A stretch of DNA of 37,860 nucleotides from JAZDCJ01 sp036311985 (GCF_036311985.1 NZ_JAZDCJ010000039.1); one strand, 5' to 3'. Numbered from the stretch's first letter, positions 1 to 18,465 are shown. Notes: a model not told the origin generated them from the letters alone. Program-made: numbers and translations.

Positions 1-1
1 T

Positions 2-120
2 GTCCGGCGGTGTCCTACTCTCCCACACCCTCCCGAGTGCAGTACCATCGGCGCTGTGGGTCTTAGCTTCCGGGTTCGGTATGGGACCGGGCGTTTCCCC
101 CACGCTATGACCGCCGTAAC
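2..120 (-). rRNA. rrf: 5S ribosomal RNA
   Basis: The minus strand reads GTTACGGCGGTCATAGCG at its 5' end and finishes with a CCGCCGGA-type 3' arm, so the two ends pair in the terminal helix of 5S rRNA. The internal CGAACCCGGAAGCTAAG segment is the typical 5S loop region. It is the last gene of the 16S-23S-5S operon. The 3' end lies within a few bases of the window edge, so the exact end is uncertain and the operon terminator is not in view. Confidence 0.93.
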
Positions 121-213
121 CCTTGCTCCGCGACCCCCGTGGTGGGGGTGGGAAATCTTGTGGGTCACGTGGTTGTTTCCGTGACAGTGGTTCTATTTGA
201 TTGTAGCGAAACT

Positions 214-254
214 GGTTGTTGTTTCGGTACCGCATAGTGGACGCAGCATGCTTG
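214..254. repeat. 23S-5S spacer arm complementary to the 16S-23S spacer
   Basis: This stretch of the 23S-5S spacer reads, on the plus strand, almost the same as the minus strand of 3559-3599 (both contain GGTTGTTGTTT and GCATAGTGGACGC). Because the operon is transcribed from the minus strand, the two RNA segments are complementary and can pair across the 23S gene. A nearer pair, 273-281 with 3408-3416, extends the same stalk. This is what a pre-23S processing stem looks like. The rest of the 23S-5S spacer holds no tRNA or other gene that I can see. Confidence 0.7.
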
Positions 255-283
255 CCACACACGTGGTGTGGTGTTTGTGGTGT

Positions 284-3408
<3,125 letters not shown>

Positions 3409-3558
3409 CCACAAACAGGCCAAGCAAGAGCACTTACTTACGAACAATCGAGAAAACCACGCCCACCCACACCGGGGCGGACAGGGTCTTCCATCATCAA
3501 AGAAATTGCTATTGCACTCCACCACCCACAGGGACAAAACCCCGAAGGCGATGGCATA

Positions 3559-3599
3559 CAAGATGCTCGCGTCCACTATGCAGTTCCCAAACAACAACC
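3559..3599 (-). promoter_or_regulatory. nut-like box and pre-23S stalk arm in the spacer
   Basis: The minus strand contains TTGTTTGGGAACTGCATAGTGG, close to the box in the 16S leader at 5688-5710 (TTGTTTGAGAACTCAATAGTG). Such repeated elements in the leader and spacer of actinobacterial rRNA operons are associated with antitermination. The same segment is complementary to 214-254, downstream of 23S, so it can also form one arm of the precursor stalk. Both roles are inferred from sequence alone. Confidence 0.6.
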
Positions 3600-3805
3600 C
3601 CCATCACACCCACCACCAACCCCCCACCCCCGCAACACCAGCACAACACTGGGAAACAAGGACGATACGGGGCCGGCTTAGGCCATGCGCGGGAAAACAA
3701 CAACCACCCACCCCCCGGCACGAACACCGGCTCAGGCAGGGCGCCTGTTGCTTCAGGGCCCAACAGTGTGCCATGGACCCGGGACCACCAACCCCCCACC
3801 GCTTT

Positions 3806-3826
3806 CCCACCCCACCCACACACCCC
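3806..3826 (-). other. candidate G-quadruplex in the spacer transcript
   Basis: The plus strand has four C tracts, CCC-A-CCCC-A-CCC-ACACA-CCCC. The transcribed RNA therefore has four G tracts of 3 or 4 separated by loops of 5, 1 and 1, which meets the usual G-quadruplex pattern. Whether it folds is unknown. Confidence 0.4.
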
Positions 3827-4007
3827 ACAAAAAGGGGGCACACGGACCAGGCGTACTCACGAACAGGGGACCAGCAAGATCCCAGGCCACGATTCATCGA
3901 CATTCCACCCATGAGCGCCCGCCCACCAACATCCGTGGCGGCAACGGGCAAACACTGAACACCACCACCAAAGGACATGCATCCCCGGCGGACAAGTGCT
4001 AGCTGCT

Positions 4008-5540
<1,533 letters not shown>

Positions 5541-5687
5541 AAATACAGACACAACCAAACCCACAGGAAAATGCGGACCCAGCTGCACCAAGTCAAAAAA
5601 TCCCGGCAAAAAACCCTCCCAGCACCACGGGGGTGGCACCAGAAAAGCCATTCACCAATACAAAAATCGGTGTCAACAAACATGGCA

Positions 5688-5710
5688 CACTATTGAGTTC
5701 TCAAACAACA
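5688..5710 (-). promoter_or_regulatory. nut-like antitermination element in the rRNA leader
   Basis: The minus strand reads TGTTGTTTGAGAACTCAATA followed by GTG, and 5671-5682 gives TGTTTGTTGACA just downstream. Leader boxes of this form recur in actinobacterial rRNA operons and are thought to recruit Nus factors. A near copy sits in the 16S-23S spacer. The leader from 5541 to 5773 holds no gene. Confidence 0.6.
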
Positions 5711-5773
5711 GACACATCCAGCCTCCACAACCAACCCAACCGGCCGGCTGCTGCGCTCTGGAGCAACTTTTCT

Positions 5774-5802
5774 AACTTACCCTTCCAGCTTCCGGGAGTC
5801 AA
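5774..5802 (-). promoter_or_regulatory. rRNA operon promoter, proximal
   Basis: On the minus strand TTGACT (5797-5802) is followed after 17 bases by TAAGTT (5774-5779), a good sigma-70/SigA type match. It lies about 230 bases before the 16S 5' end, leaving room for the leader with its nut-like box. Confidence 0.75.
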
Positions 5803-5894
5803 ATCGACTCTCACTGCTGCTGTCCGGGTAGGTGGTGCGCGGGCCGTTCTCGCTGCCCTTTCGGGCTGCTCTCCGGCGTCCGGCGCGAGATAAA

Positions 5895-5924
5895 ACTATA
5901 CGCGCACTTCGGGCGGGAAGACAA
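5895..5924 (-). promoter_or_regulatory. rRNA operon promoter, distal
   Basis: On the minus strand TTGTCT (5919-5924) and TATAGT (5895-5900) are spaced by 18 bases. It sits just downstream of the glgB terminator and about 120 bases before the proximal promoter. Tandem promoters are usual for rRNA operons. Confidence 0.6.
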
Positions 5925-5948
5925 ATCGGGGCTTCCGCCGCACAAGAA

Positions 5949-5977
5949 GGCCCCGGAATCCGCGGGATTCCGGGGCC
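5949..5977 (-). terminator. terminator of the glgE-treS-glgB operon
   Basis: A perfect 13-bp stem, GGCCCCGGAATCC with GGATTCCGGGGCC, closes on a 3-base GCG loop, followed on the minus strand by TTCTTGTG. It lies 24 bases after the glgB stop codon and shields the rRNA promoters from read-through. Confidence 0.85.
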
Positions 5978-6001
5978 ACGGGCACCACGTGGGCGTCCCG
6001 G

Positions 6002-9000
6002 CTAGGCCTGGGCGGCCTCGGCGTTCCTGGTGAAGTAGACCACACCGAGCGGAGGCAGGCTGACGACCGCGTGCGCGGGTTGGCCCTTCTCCTGCTCCGG
6101 CACCGCCACGACGGCGCCGGCATTGCCGACGCCCGAGCCGCCGTACTCCTCGGCATCGGTGTTCAGCACCTCGCCCCATTCACCGGCGGACGGCAGGCCC
6201 AGCCGGTAACCGTGCCGGGGCTCGCCGGAGAAGTTGGCGACCGCCACGAGCGGCTCGCCGGAGGCGGACCAGCGGATGAAGGCCACCGTGTTGCCGGCGC
6301 CGTCGTGGGAGTCGATCCACGTAAAGCCCGACGGATCGTTGTCCTTCTCCCACAGTGCCGGGCGCTCCGCATAGACGGCGTTGAGCCCGCGCACGAGCAG
6401 TTGGACTCCCCGGTGCTGGTGGGTGTCGGCGAGCCACCAGTCGAGCCCGTGCTGCTCGCTCCACTCGGCCTCCTGGGCGAACTCGGTGCCCATGAAGATC
6501 AGCTGCTTGCCCGGGTGGGCCCACTGAAACGCGAGGTAGGCGCGGACCTGGGCGAGCTGGCGCCAGCGGTCCCCCGGCATACGGCGCAGCAGCGAGCCCT
6601 TGCCGTGGACGACCTCGTCGTGGCTGATCGGCAGCATGAAGTTCTCGGTCCACGCGTACACGAGCGAGAAGGTGAGCTTGTTGTGGTGGTGCACCCGGTT
6701 GATCGGGTCCTCGCCCATGTACTCGAGCGAATCGTGCATCCAGCCCATGTTCCACTTGATGCCGAAGCCGAGCCCTCCGGAGGACGTCGGCCGGGTCACG
6801 CCGTCGAACGCCGTGGACTCCTCGGCGACCATCACGATCCCCGGACAGACCCGGTAAGCGGTCGCCGTGGCCTCCTGCAGGAAGCCGATGGCCTCGAGGT
6901 TCTCCCGCCCGCCGTGGACGTTGGGGTACCACTGGCCGTCTTCGCGCGAATAATCGAGGTAGAGCATCGAGGCGACGGCATCGACGCGCAGCCCGTCGAT
7001 GTGGAACTCCGTGAGCCAGTACAGGGCGTTGGCCACCAGGAAGTTGCGCACCTCGTTGCGGCCGAAGTCGAAGATCAGCGTCCCCCAGTCGGGGTGCTCG
7101 CCCCGGCGCGGATCGGCGTGCTCGTAGAGCGGCTCGCCGTCGAAGCGCGCCAGCGCCCACTCGTCTTTCGGGAAGTGCGCCGGCACCCAGTCCAGGATGA
7201 CGCCGATGCCCGCCTGATGCAGTTTGTCCACGAGGTACCGGAAGTCGTCCGGGGAGCCGAAGCGGGAGGTCGGCGCGTAGTAGCCCGTGACCTGGTAGCC
7301 CCAGGACCCGCCGAACGGGTGCTCGGCGACGGGCATGAACTCCACGTGCGTGAAGCCCTGCCAGGACACGTACTCGACGAGCTGTTCCGCGAGCTCGCGG
7401 TACCCGAGCCCCGGACGCCACGAGCCCAAGTGGACCTCGTAGACGCTCATCGCCGCCTGGTGCGGGTCCTTCGCCGCCCGCGCCGCCATCCAGTCCGCGT
7501 CCTGGAATCCGTAGTTTGACTCGGTCACGACGGAACCCGTCAGCGGCGGGACCTCCGTCTGGCGTGCCAGCGGGTCGGCCTTCTCCCGCCAGTGCCCGTC
7601 GCGGCCGAGGAACTCGAACTTGTAGACCGCGCCCGCGGCGACTCCGGGGATGAACAGCTCCCAGACACCCGAGTGGCCGAGCGAGCGCATGGCGTGCACG
7701 GAGCCGTCCCACGCGTTGAAGTCGCCCTTGACGCGGGCGGCCCGGGCGTTCGGTGCCCAGACGGCGAAGCTCGTGCCGGTGCTGTCGCCGAGCGAGGAGT
7801 GGTAGCGGCGCACGTGGGCGCCGAGCGCGGTCCACAGCTTCTCGTGGCGCCCCTCGCCGATCAGGTGCAGGTCCACCTCGCCGAGGGTCGGCAGGTAGCG
7901 GTAGGGATCGTCGACGGTCTGCGGTTCGCCGCCCGCGTAGGCGACCTCGATCCGGTAGTCCGGGACGTGCCCCTCGCGCCCGCTCGGCGGCAGAACGGCC
8001 ACCCAGATCCCGCCGTGCTCGTGCCGCATGGGGAACGCGCCGTCGGCCGTGACGACGGCGACCGATTCCGCGAGGCGCCGCAGGGACCTCACCGTGAGGT
8101 GCCCGGTGGCGTCCAGGTGCGCACCGAGCACGGCGTGCGGCGCGTGGTAGGCGCCGTGCGCCACGGCCTCCAGCACGTCGCCGGCCACCGGCAGCGGCTG
8201 CGCCGGCGCGGAGGCCGGCGTGGAGGCCGGCGCGACCGCGGGTGTGGACGGTTCGTTGGGTGTGCTCATGACGGACAGTACCTCCTGGACGGCGGACGCC
8301 GGGACGGATACCCACGACGGCCGGTTTTGCAGCTCGTAAACGACTTCGTACAAGGCCTTGTCCAGCCAGAGCCCTAGGAACAGGGGCGATCCGGTGTCCA
8401 CCGCGGTCCCCGACTCGGCCTCGTAGCCGGTCAGGAAGGCCTTGCGGGCGCGCGCCGACCACTCCCGGGCGGCGCGCTCGGCGTCCTCGGCGGCGCCGGG
8501 CGCCCGCGCCGCGATCGCGCCGGCGTAGTCGAAGGAGCGCAGCATGCCCACGACGTCGCGTAGCGGGACGTCGGTGCCCGTGCGCTCCCCGGCCGTGCGC
8601 AGCGGCTCCCCCTCGAAGTCGAGGACCACCCAGCCGCGCCCCTCGGCGTGCAGGACCTGGCCCAGGTGGTAGTCGCCGTGGATGCGCTGCAGCGGCGGGA
8701 GCATTGCGGCCGCGCCGTCGAGCCCGTCCAGGACCGCCCTGAACGCGCCCTCGAAGGGCCCGACGGCGGCGCCTGCCTTCTGCCAGCCCCACTGGAGGCG
8801 GTGGCGCAGGGAGTCCACGAAGCCGTCCCCTTCGGCCCCCGGGGCCGGCGCCGATCCGGCCACACGGGCCAGGTCGCGGTGCAGGCGGGCGGTCGTGCGG
8901 CCGATCTCCTCGGCCTGCGGCGTGAAGTCCAGCCCGTCCAGCGCCGCCGCGCTCGCGGTGCGCCACGCGTCCTGGCTGCCGCCGATGAACTCCCGCAGGA

Positions 9001-9762
9001 CGCCGAGCGCGCCCGAGGCCGGGCCGTCGGGTCCCGTCCAGTCGGCGGTCAGCGAGCCGTAGGTCAGGGGCACGTCGAAGGACCCGCCGTCGGTGAGCAG
9101 CGAGCCGAGTTCGACGTCGGGATTGGTGCCGGTGGCGGGCAGGCGGAAGAACTTGGCGATGACGTCGCCCTCGACGGATTCGACGACCACGGAGGTGTTG
9201 GACTGCTCGCCGTGCAGCACGCCCGCCGAGATCCCGCCATCGAACGGCGCCCGCTCGTCGAAGCCGGCGGCCGCGTGACCGGCGAATCCGGGGCCCGCCC
9301 CGCCGGTGCGGACGAGCTCGAGCCAGGCGGCGACGAACGCGGGGTCGTGCGTGCCGTCGTAGACGTGCCACGCCGCGGCGGCCCGGCGGCCGGGCGCGGG
9401 CAGGACACCGATCAGCGCCTGCGGGGCGCCGGCGTCGTCCGCCGTCGTCTCGGCGGCCCCGAGCGGCACGCGGCGGTAGGACAGGGGGACGTGCACGACG
9501 GCGGACGGGACGGCGCTGGCCCGCGGCGCCGGCGCGTCGGGCGCGGGGACCGGGACGGCAGCGTCCCGCTCCGGGGCGGGAGACGCCACCGGGGAGGGAA
9601 ACACGCCGAGGAGGACGGATTCGAGCTCGACCCCGTCGGCCGGCGAGGGCAGCGGCACCGTTCCGACGCGCCGGAGCGCGAAGCCCGTGCCGCGCTCGGG
9701 GAACCAGCGCTGGCCGCGCAGCCACGCGGAAAGCAGGTCCAGCAGCGGCGCGTCCTCGTCGG

Positions 9763-9766
<4 letters not shown>
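6002..9766 (-). CDS. glgB: maltokinase / 1,4-alpha-glucan branching enzyme fusion
   Basis: This 1254-residue protein joins two enzymes of the GlgE pathway. Residues 1 to about 490 are a maltokinase: an N-terminal cap with RGQRWFPERG, then a kinase lobe with HGDYHLGQ (363-370) and DFEGEP (383-388), the catalytic and metal-binding motifs of the Mak/Pep2 family. A Pro/Ala/Ser linker (about 500-530) leads into a full GH13 branching enzyme with YEVHLGSW, nucleophile D929 (RVDAVAS), acid E982 (VAEEST) and D1050 (SHDEVVHGKG). Maltokinase makes maltose-1-phosphate for GlgE; GlgB adds alpha-1,6 branches. The ATG start overlaps the treS stop by 4 bases (ATGA), and the gene ends the operon. Maltokinase is often a separate protein or fused to TreS; here it is fused to GlgB. 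An in-frame ATG at residue 500 could also start a free GlgB. Confidence 0.93.
8267..8286 (-). promoter_or_regulatory. possible internal start site for free GlgB
   Basis: At the domain boundary the minus strand has AGGAGG (8281-8286), 11 bases, then an in-frame ATG (8267-8269) beginning MSTPNEPSTP. The SD part is spelled across GAG-GTA, an A-ending valine codon that is unusual in this high-GC gene. A TACTGT box (8275-8280) also lies 5 bases before the ATG. It may be a relic of separate genes or an active second start giving a GlgB of about 755 residues. Confidence 0.4.
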
Positions 9767-11528
<1,762 letters not shown>

Positions 11529-11529
<1 letters not shown>

Positions 11530-13613
11530 TAGGCGTTCCTCCTGAGGTGCAGCACGTGGGCGGGTTCGTGGTGGGGGTCGAGGCGGACGTAGTTGTGCGC
11601 GCCCCACTGCCAACTCTCGCCGGTGAGCAGGTCGTCGACCGTGAAGCGGCCCTCCGCGTCGAGGTCCTCCGGACGCAGGCCGAGCGCCTCCAGGTCCAGC
11701 GTCACGGTCGACTCCCGGGCACCGTGCGGATCGGTGTTGACCACGACGATCACGGTGTCCACCGCCTCGCCGCCGCCCGTCCCCCGGGGCGCGGCCCCGG
11801 CGTCGTACTCCGCGGACAGCACCCCGGCGGGCGTGCGCGGACGGGACTTTGAATAGACGACCGTCGCGTCGTCCGTGCTCGAGTGCAGCACGAGGTTCTC
11901 GAGGGCGCCGAGCGCCGGATGCGATCGCCGGATCTCGTTGAGCCGGCGCAGGTACGGGGCGAGCGAGCGGCCCTGGGCCTCCGCGGCCGCGAAGTCGCGG
12001 GGCTTGTACTCGAACTTCTCGTTGTCGATGTACTCCTCCGCGCCCGGGCGGGCGACGTGCTCGTACAGCTCGTACCCCGCGTACACGCCCCAGAGGGGGC
12101 TCGCCGTGGCCGCGAGGACCGCGCGGATCTTGAACGCCGCCGGCCCGCCGAACTGCAGGTACTCCGTGAGGATGTCCGGCGTGTTGACGAAGAAGTTGGG
12201 CCGGAAGTAGGCCGGGCTCTCCGCCGAGACCTCGCCGAAGTACTCCTCGAGCTCGGGCTTCGTGTTGCGCCACGTGAAGTAGGAGTAGGACTGCTGGAAG
12301 CCGACGCGGCCCAGGGCGTGCATCATCGCCGGGCGCGTGAACGCCTCCGCGAGGAACACCGTGCCCGGGTGCGCCTTGTTGACTTTCGCGATGAGCCATT
12401 CCCAGAACCACAGCGGCTTGGTGTGCGGGTTGTCGACGCGGAAGATCCGCACGCCGCGCTTGATCCACAGCTTCACGACGCGCAGGACCTCGCGGCTGAG
12501 CCCGCGCGGATCGTTGTCGAAGTTCAGCGGGTAGATGTCCTGGTACTTCTTCGGAGGGTTCTCGGCGTACGCGATGCTCCCGTCGGCCTGCGTCGTGAAC
12601 CACTCGGGATGCTTCGCGACCCACGGGTGGTCGGGGGAGGCCTGCAGGGCCAGGTCCAGGGCCACCTCGAGCCCCAGCGACGTCGCCTTGTCGACGAACG
12701 CCGCGAAGTCCTCCGCGGTGCCGAGGTCCGGGTGGATCGCGTCGTGCCCGCCCTCGGGGGCGCCGATCGCCCATGGCGAGCCCGGATCCTCCGGACCCGC
12801 GGTGAGCGTGTTGTTGCGGCCCTTGCGGTGCGTGCGGCCGATCGGATGGATCGGGGGGAGGTAGACGACGTCGAAGCCCATCGCCGCGACGGCGTCCAGG
12901 CGGTCGGCGGCCGTGCGGAACGTTCCCGAGACGTAGCGGCCCGTCACCGGATCGTAGACCGCGCCTTCAGAGCGCGGGAAGAACTCGTACCAGGCCCCGC
13001 GGCCGGCGCGCTCGCGCTCGGCCTCGATCGGGAAGCGGCCGCTCGAGCTCACGAAACGCCGGATCGGCGCCCGGCGCAGGACCTCGAGGAGCTCCTCCGA
13101 AGCGCCCGCGGCCAGGCGCGCCTCGACGGACGCCGACGCGTCGGCAAGCGCCGCGGCCGCGCGCTGCACGATGGCGACGTCGGCCGCCGTCCACGCCGGG
13201 TCCGGGTCCTCCGCGGCCCCGCTGAACAAGCGGGCCCCCTCGGCGAGCATGAGCTCCGTGTCCACGCCGGCCGCGATCTTCACGGTGGCCGCGTGGTGCC
13301 ACGTGCCGTAGGGGTCGTCCCACGCCTCGACCTCGAAGGTGAACAGTCCCTCGGCCGGCGGGCGCAGCCAGGCCGTCCACGAGTCAGTGCCGGGAGCCCC
13401 CGGAGCCATCCGGACGCGTTGGAGCTCGCCGCCGTCGGCACCGTAGAGCACCGCCGTCGCGCCGAGCCTGTCGTGTCCCTCGCGGAAGGCCGTGGCGGTG
13501 ACGCGGACGTCCTCGCCGGGAATCGCCTTGGCAGGGACGCGTCCCCCTTCCACGACCGGCTGGACCTGGGTCACGGGGATGCGGCCGTAGAGGGCCTGCT
13601 GTCCTTTGCTCAC
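11529..13613 (-). CDS. glgE: alpha-1,4-glucan:maltose-1-phosphate maltosyltransferase GlgE
   Basis: GlgE (694 residues) transfers maltosyl units from maltose-1-phosphate to the end of a growing alpha-1,4-glucan. The N-terminus has GRIPVTQVQPVVEGG and PAKAIPGE, typical of GlgE. The catalytic barrel has nucleophile D394 (FRVDNPHTKPLWFWEW) and acid E423 (FLAEAFTRP); these positions equal those I recall for Streptomyces coelicolor GlgE, so the alignment is probably nearly gap-free. It is the first gene of the glgE-treS-glgB operon. The GTG start at 13613 has no Shine-Dalgarno sequence but a TAGCGT box 7 bases upstream, which suggests a leaderless mRNA. The gene diverges from glgP across 110 bases. 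Confidence 0.96.
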
Positions 13614-13620
13614 GAGGTAG

Positions 13621-13650
13621 ACGCTAGCGACTTATCGCCGCCTTGGCCAA
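13621..13650 (-). promoter_or_regulatory. glgE operon promoter, probably leaderless
   Basis: On the minus strand TTGGCC (13645-13650), an 18-base spacer and TAGCGT (13621-13626) precede the GTG start by 7 bases. Transcription would begin at or next to the start codon. Confidence 0.55.
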
Positions 13651-13690
13651 GGACCCCGGTCATTTTCCACGGTTTTACGGGAATGAAATA

Positions 13691-13707
13691 CACGGGGCAT
13701 GCCCGTG
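13691..13707. promoter_or_regulatory. palindrome between glgE and glgP, possible operator
   Basis: CACGGGGCATGCCCGTG has 6-bp arms (CACGGG/CCCGTG) around GCATG. It sits between the two divergent starts and within the -35 to -10 interval of the proposed glgP promoter, so a bound repressor could block glgP. No regulator gene is seen nearby. Confidence 0.4.
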
Positions 13708-13710
13708 CGC

Positions 13711-13716
13711 TACGGT
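13711..13716 (+). promoter_or_regulatory. glgP -10 box, probably leaderless
   Basis: TACGGT ends 7 bases before the GTG start at 13724. No convincing -35 hexamer is seen. Confidence 0.4.
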
Positions 13717-13723
13717 TCAGGGT

Positions 13724-16324
13724 GTGAAGGCGATTCGACGTTTTACCGTACGCACCGTCCTGCCGGAGCCCATTGCCGGGTTGGCCGCACTCGCGGCCAA
13801 CCTCCGCTGGTCCTGGCACGAACCCACGGCCAGGCTCTTCCGGAGCCTGGACCCCGACGCGTGGGAACGCGTCCACGAGGATCCCGGCGCCCTGCTCGGG
13901 ACGTTCGACCGGCAGCGGCTCGACGCCCTCGCCGCCGACGAGCGCGTCGTGGCCGAGGTGGCCGGGCTCGCCGCCGGACTGCAGGAGTACCTCACCGAGC
14001 CGCGCTGGTACCAGGGGCTCGACGACGCCCCGGCCGCCATCGCCTACTTCTCCCCCGAGTTCGGGATCACCGCCGCGCTGCCCCAGTACTCCGGTGGCCT
14101 CGGCATCCTCGCCGGCGACCACCTCAAGGCGGCGAGCGACCTCGGCGTGCCCATCGTCGGCGTCGGACTGCTCTACCAGGCCGGCTACTTCAAGCAGTCC
14201 CTGGCCCGCGACGCGTGGCAGCAGGAGACCTACCCCGTCCTGGATCCGCACGGCCTGCCCCTGACGCTCCTGCGGGAAGAGGACGGATCGCCCGCGATCG
14301 TCACCCTGCCCCTGCCCGACGGACGCCAGCTGCACGCGCAGGTCTGGCGCGCCGACGTCGGACGCGTCCCCCTGCTCCTCCTGGACTCCAACACGGCGCG
14401 GAACGACGACGCGGCCCGCGGCATCACGGACCGGCTGTACGGCGGCGGCGGCGACCACCGGCTCATGCAGGAGCTCCTGCTGGGCATGGGCGGCGTCAAG
14501 GCCCTGCGCGCCTTCTCCCGGATCACCGGCGCCCCCGCGCCCGAGGTCTTCCACACCAACGAGGGCCACGCCGGCTTCCTGGGCGTCGAGCGGATCCGGG
14601 AGCTCATGGACACGGGGCTGACGTTCCCCGAGGCCCTGTCCTCCGTCCGCTCCGCGACCGTCTTCACGACCCACACGCCGGTCCCGGCCGGGATCGACCG
14701 CTTCGAGGCCCTCCAGGTGGCGCACTTCCTGCGCGCCGGGCTGGCCCCGGGCGTGCCGCTCGAGGACATCCTCGGCCTCGGCGCCGAGAACTACGCCGGC
14801 GGGGACCCCGCCACGTTCAACATGGCCGTCATGGGGCTCCGGCTGGCCCAGCGGGCCAACGGCGTGGCGAAGCTGCACGGCCGCGTCTCGCGCGGGATGT
14901 TCTCCGGGCTGTGGTCCGGCTTCGACGCCGACGACGTCCCCATCGGCTCGGTGACCAATGGCGTGCACGTGCCGACGTGGGTCGACCCGAAGATCACCGA
15001 GTTCGCGCGGGAGCGCTTCGGCGCGGACGCCGTGACCGGGCGCGAGTGGGCGCGGGCCGCGGACGTGGACGACGCCGAGCTGTGGGGCCTGCGGCGCGAG
15101 CTGCGCATCCAGCTCATCGAGGACGTGCGGCGGCGCCTGCGCTCCTCGTGGCGCAAGCGCGGCGCCTCGGAGGCCGAACTCGCGTGGACCGGCTCGGTCC
15201 TGGACCCCGACGTCCTCACGATCGGGTTCGCACGGCGCGTGCCCACCTACAAGCGGCTCACGCTCATGCTCCGCGACCCGGACCGGCTCAAGGCCCTGCT
15301 GCTGCACCCCGAGCACCCGATCCAGCTCGTCGTCGCCGGCAAGTCCCACCCTGCCGACGAGGCCGGGAAGAAGATGATCCAGGACCTGGTCCGCTTCACG
15401 GACGATCCCGAGGTCCGCCACCGGATCGTCTTCCTGCCCAACTACGACATGCGCATGGCGCGGACCCTGTTCCCCGGCTGCGACGTCTGGCTCAACAACC
15501 CGCTGCGCCCGCTCGAGGCCTGCGGCACCTCCGGCATGAAGGCCGCCATCAACGGCGCCCTGAACCTCTCGGTCCTGGACGGCTGGTGGGACGAGATGTA
15601 CGACGGCGAGAACGGCTGGGCCATCCCGACGGCACCCGCCGGGGCCTCGCCCGAGGAGCGCGACGACATCGAGGCCTCCGCCCTCTACTCGCTCCTCGAA
15701 CGCGAGGTCGCCCCGCGCTTCTACGGCCGGGAGCCGGCCGTCTCGGCCGGCGCGGCCGGCCCCTCGGAGACGGAGTACGACGGCGTGCCGCACCAGTGGG
15801 TGCGGATGATCAAGCACACGCTCGCGGACCTGGGGCCGAAGGTCTCCGCCACGCGCATGGTGCAGGACTACGTCAACGGCCTCTACGTCCCGGCCGCCGG
15901 CTCGGGGCGCGCCGCGTCCGCCGACCGCCACGCCGCCGCGCGCGAGCTCGCCGCCTTCGGCGCGCGCGTCAAGCAGGCCTGGCCCGGCGTCGTCGTGGAG
16001 CACGTGGACTCGGTGGGCATCGGCGAGGAGCCGCGCATCGGCGACGCCTTCGGCGTGAACACCTACGTGCGTCTCGGCGGGCTCTCGCCGGACGAGGTCC
16101 TGGTGCAGAGCGTGCACGGCGCCGTCGGGGACGGGGACGACCTCACGGACACCGCGGTCACGACGCTCGAGCTGGCCGAGGACCTCGGGGACGGGCGCTA
16201 CCTGTTCTCCGGCACCCTGCATCTGGAGCGCTCGGGCGCCTTCGGCTACGGGGTCCGCGTGGTGCCGAGGCACCCGGCGCTCGCCTCGATCGCGGAGCTC
16301 GGGCTCATCGCCCAGCCCCGCTGA
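13724..16324 (+). CDS. glgP: alpha-glucan phosphorylase (GT35)
   Basis: This 866-residue enzyme removes glucose-1-phosphate from the non-reducing ends of alpha-glucans. The N-terminus (RRFTVRTVLPEPIAGLAALA, then LRWSWHEPT) is the DUF3417 region found in the actinobacterial alpha-glucan phosphorylase type. The PLP lysine is K606 in EACGTSGMKAAINGALN. Glucan- and phosphate-site motifs such as FHTNEGHAGFL and SVTNGVHVPTW are also present. The GTG start at 13724 was preferred to an upstream in-frame ATG at 13643 because homology begins here and a TACGGT box lies 7 bases before it. It diverges from glgE, so synthesis and breakdown share one regulatory gap. Confidence 0.94.
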   Translation: MKAIRRFTVRTVLPEPIAGLAALAANLRWSWHEPTARLFRSLDPDAWERVHEDPGALLGTFDRQRLDALAADERVVAEVAGLAAGLQEYLTEPRWYQGLDDAPAAIAYFSPEFGITAALPQYSGGLGILAGDHLKAASDLGVPIVGVGLLYQAGYFKQSLARDAWQQETYPVLDPHGLPLTLLREEDGSPAIVTLPLPDGRQLHAQVWRADVGRVPLLLLDSNTARNDDAARGITDRLYGGGGDHRLMQELLLGMGGVKALRAFSRITGAPAPEVFHTNEGHAGFLGVERIRELMDTGLTFPEALSSVRSATVFTTHTPVPAGIDRFEALQVAHFLRAGLAPGVPLEDILGLGAENYAGGDPATFNMAVMGLRLAQRANGVAKLHGRVSRGMFSGLWSGFDADDVPIGSVTNGVHVPTWVDPKITEFARERFGADAVTGREWARAADVDDAELWGLRRELRIQLIEDVRRRLRSSWRKRGASEAELAWTGSVLDPDVLTIGFARRVPTYKRLTLMLRDPDRLKALLLHPEHPIQLVVAGKSHPADEAGKKMIQDLVRFTDDPEVRHRIVFLPNYDMRMARTLFPGCDVWLNNPLRPLEACGTSGMKAAINGALNLSVLDGWWDEMYDGENGWAIPTAPAGASPEERDDIEASALYSLLEREVAPRFYGREPAVSAGAAGPSETEYDGVPHQWVRMIKHTLADLGPKVSATRMVQDYVNGLYVPAAGSGRAASADRHAAARELAAFGARVKQAWPGVVVEHVDSVGIGEEPRIGDAFGVNTYVRLGGLSPDEVLVQSVHGAVGDGDDLTDTAVTTLELAEDLGDGRYLFSGTLHLERSGAFGYGVRVVPRHPALASIAELGLIAQPR

Positions 16325-16334
16325 TCCCCGGAGG

Positions 16335-16357
16335 GGCCGGGAAGTGCTGGCCCGGCC
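16335..16357. terminator. bidirectional terminator between glgP and glgX
   Basis: GGCCGGG (16335-16341) and CCCGGCC (16351-16357) form a 7-bp stem with a 9-base loop in the 36-base gap between the convergent glgP and glgX stops. No U tract is visible, so efficiency is uncertain. Confidence 0.45.
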
Positions 16358-16360
16358 GCG

Positions 16361-18457
<2,097 letters not shown>

Positions 18458-18465
18458 GGCGGGTC

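Noticed and set aside
13610..16273. Long minus-strand frame (about 887 codons) opposite glgP
   Set aside because: It is antisense to a well-supported enzyme with its PLP motif, and its composition is that of a GC shadow.
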